Position numbers and translations under genes: made by a program. Below are positions 6,095-7,485 of a stretch of 7,485 nucleotides of DNA, piece after piece. A model generated the notes under the pieces. It was not told the DNA's origin and searched no databases. It worked only from the letters and a program-made list of their open reading frames with translations. Source of the DNA: Burkholderiales bacterium (GTDB lineage: Bacteria; Pseudomonadota; Gammaproteobacteria; Burkholderiales; Usitatibacteraceae); NCBI GenBank assembly GCA_017880705.1, contig JADGRS010000143.1, positions 1-7,485 on the forward strand. Reading direction: 5' to 3'. Positions within the stretch are counted from its first letter, which is position 1. Each line of letters begins with the position of its first letter.

Positions 6095-7485
6095 ATGACC
6101 CCCGACGACTTCAAGCGCATCGTCGAATCCCTCGGCGTGCCGATGGCCGTCGCGGATGCGCGCGGCGCGATCGTCTTCGCCAACCTGGCTTTCACGAAGT
6201 TCACGGGCCGCGAGCGCGGGGCCCTTCCCAACCTGTCGCTCGCCTCGCTATTCTCCGAGGGCGACCGCAAGCGCATCCAGCAGAACATCGCGCGCGTGGG
6301 CGAAGGCAAGGCCGCCTCGGCGTTCGTCGACGCGCAGCTCGAATCGCCCGGCGCGGCCGGCGCGTGGGTGCAGATCGCCTTCCAGCCCGCGCTCGATCCG
6401 CGCGACAAGGCGAACGGAGTGATCGCGGTGCTGCAGGACATCGGCCCGCAGCGCGAGACCGAGCGCTCGCTCAATCTGTCGGGGGCGCGCCTGCTCGCGT
6501 TGGCGGAAACCTCGCCCGCCGGGGCGATGATCGAGAACGCCGCGGGCGAGATCGAGCTCGCCAACGAGGCGCTCTGCAGCCTCCTCGACATCAAGTCGGC
6601 GCCGCAGTCCCTCACGGGCCTCGCGGTGCGCGACGCGCTCTCGCGCTCGCCGCTCCTCGATCCGAAAGCGCTGGAGAAGGCGCTGAAGAAGCCCGGCGAA
6701 GCAGCGAGCTTCGCGATTCGCCTCGACAGGGGACGCACGGTGGCGCTCGAGCGCGAGCCGCTCGTCGTCGACGACGAACCCTCGGGCGCGGTGTGGGTCA
6801 CGCGCGAGGAAGCGGGCGGCGAGAGCGGCGCGAAAGGCGCCGCGCATATCGCGCTGATCGAGAAGATCGGCATGGAACTCTCGGTCGCGATGGAGGGCCT
6901 CTCGGCGATCGCGATCCGCGCACAGCAGATGGAGTTCGACGCGGCGCTGGTCGAGCACTTCCAAAGCATCCGGCGCTCCACCGAATCCGCGATGGCGGCG
7001 ATCGGCGACCTGGTCGATTTCTCCAAGATGTCGGGCGGCGTCGTGCTGCACAAGACCGAGTTCGCGCTGCGCGAGGCGCTCGCCGACCTCATCGCGCGCG
7101 TGGGCCCCAACGCCGAGGAGCACGGCTGCCGGCTGCGCATCAAGGTCGAGCAGGACGTCTCCGACACGCTCGAGGGCGACGTCGAGCGCCTTCAGCTGGT
7201 GATGAAGAACCTCCTCGACAACGCGTTCGCGCTGCTGCCCGGCCACGAGGTGACGCTGCAGATCACGCCCGAGTACGTGACCGAGTCGGGCATCCAGCTT
7301 TCCTTCAGCGTGACCGCCACCGCCGAGCCCGGGCATCATCCCGCGACCGCCATTTCCGCCGACGCGGGCATGGGTGTGGCGGTCGCGAAATTCATGGTGG
7401 CCGCGATGGGCGGCAAGCTCGCCATCGCGACGCGCCCTTCGGGCGATGCGCTCTACGCGTTCACGCTGGAATTCCCGGTGCGCCC
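6095..7485 (+). CDS. PAS-PAS-histidine-kinase-like protein with degenerate kinase core, partial: runs off right edge
   Basis: An open frame of 463 codons plus two bases with no stop before the window end. No signal peptide or membrane helix is seen, so it is probably cytosolic. Residues 6-118 form a PAS-like domain (GVPMAVADARGAIVFANLAF, ending VLQDIGPQRETE). Residues 130-236 form a second PAS-like domain (ARLLALAETSPAGAMIENAA start). Residues 248-315 align with a dimerisation/phosphotransfer hairpin, ending IGDLVDFSKMSGG, the counterpart of the usual INDILDFSKIEAG. Residues 320-463 align with a HATPase_c domain: GDVERLQLVMKNLLDNAF contains N-box N376, and a G2-like DAGMGVAV is at 423-430, followed by MVAAMGGKL. 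Two defects are visible: M260 stands where the phosphoacceptor His of the SHE-type H-box belongs, and no DxGxG G1 box is found (about 408-415 reads ATAEPGHH). It may be a pseudokinase or the front of a hybrid protein with a later receiver domain. The ATG at 6095 has no Shine-Dalgarno; an in-frame GTG at 6074 is an alternative start. Confidence 0.8.
   Translation, partial: MTPDDFKRIVESLGVPMAVADARGAIVFANLAFTKFTGRERGALPNLSLASLFSEGDRKRIQQNIARVGEGKAASAFVDAQLESPGAAGAWVQIAFQPALDPRDKANGVIAVLQDIGPQRETERSLNLSGARLLALAETSPAGAMIENAAGEIELANEALCSLLDIKSAPQSLTGLAVRDALSRSPLLDPKALEKALKKPGEAASFAIRLDRGRTVALEREPLVVDDEPSGAVWVTREEAGGESGAKGAAHIALIEKIGMELSVAMEGLSAIAIRAQQMEFDAALVEHFQSIRRSTESAMAAIGDLVDFSKMSGGVVLHKTEFALREALADLIARVGPNAEEHGCRLRIKVEQDVSDTLEGDVERLQLVMKNLLDNAFALLPGHEVTLQITPEYVTESGIQLSFSVTATAEPGHHPATAISADAGMGVAVAKFMVAAMGGKLAIATRPSGDALYAFTLEFPVR

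Noticed and set aside
6845..6847. H251 of the sensor-like protein as the phosphoacceptor histidine
   Set aside because: It lies nine residues before the expected H-box position and is followed by Ile rather than an acidic residue, so it does not fit the motif register set by the DFSK segment.
2140..6912. Six copies of the palindrome GCGATCGC (2140, 3919, 4243, 5227, 5323, 6905), more than base composition predicts
   Set aside because: Five of the six are in-frame GCG-ATC-GCG coding Ala-Ile-Ala in hydrophobic stretches, so favoured codons explain them. A genome-wide count would be needed to claim a selected motif.
3400..7167. A 3.7-kb open reading frame on the minus strand opposite the Nudix gene, transporter, pgi and sensor gene
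   Set aside because: It is antisense to four genes with clear homology and its translation is rich in Arg, Ala and Glu with no recognisable motif. Stop-free antisense frames are expected with this GC-rich codon usage.
6248..7339. A 363-codon minus-strand frame opposite the sensor-like gene
   Set aside because: It is an Arg/Leu/Glu-rich shadow with no motif, and the plus strand encodes recognisable PAS and HATPase-like domains.

Overview
The window is about 7.5 kb of gene-dense, GC-rich bacterial chromosome. Codons strongly favour G or C in the third position, spacing is tight, and several neighbouring genes overlap by 4 nt. The gene content (DadA-type dehydrogenase, ACT-bearing threonine ammonia-lyase, RidA, Pgi, PAS sensor) fits a proteobacterium. 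I lean towards Betaproteobacteria, but nothing in the sequence settles the lineage. I saw no rRNA, tRNA, CRISPR array, insertion sequence or phage gene.

Left part, minus strand (1-2694): an operon reading leftwards, dadA (D-amino acid dehydrogenase), then ilvA (threonine ammonia-lyase with a C-terminal ACT domain), then a RidA-family gene cut by the window edge. DadA releases 2-imino acids, IlvA releases the enamine/imine 2-aminocrotonate or 2-aminoacrylate, and RidA-family proteins hydrolyse such intermediates. The three genes therefore look like a self-contained amino-acid deamination and detoxification module. dadA and ilvA overlap by ATGA; ridA follows after 16 bp and has its own ribosome binding site.

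Middle (2695-2719): a 25-bp divergent intergenic region. It holds overlapping -10-like hexamers on both strands, each so close to its ATG that both transcripts would be leaderless or nearly so.

Right part, plus strand (2720-7485): a DUF4743-Nudix hydrolase of the Tnr3/thiamin-diphosphate-damage type; a DMT/EamA-type 10-helix transporter overlapping it by GTGA; pgi (glucose-6-phosphate isomerase, complete with its catalytic residues); and the 5' part of a PAS-PAS-histidine-kinase-like protein that runs off the right edge. The last protein has the overall shape of a sensor kinase, but Met stands where the phosphoacceptor His should be and the G1-box Asp appears to be missing. It is probably a degenerate, non-canonical signalling protein.

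Most of this window is ordinary metabolism. The points most worth a second look are the degenerate kinase, the compact mirrored promoter, and two unrelated metabolite-damage-control families (RidA and Tnr3-type Nudix) encoded back to back.
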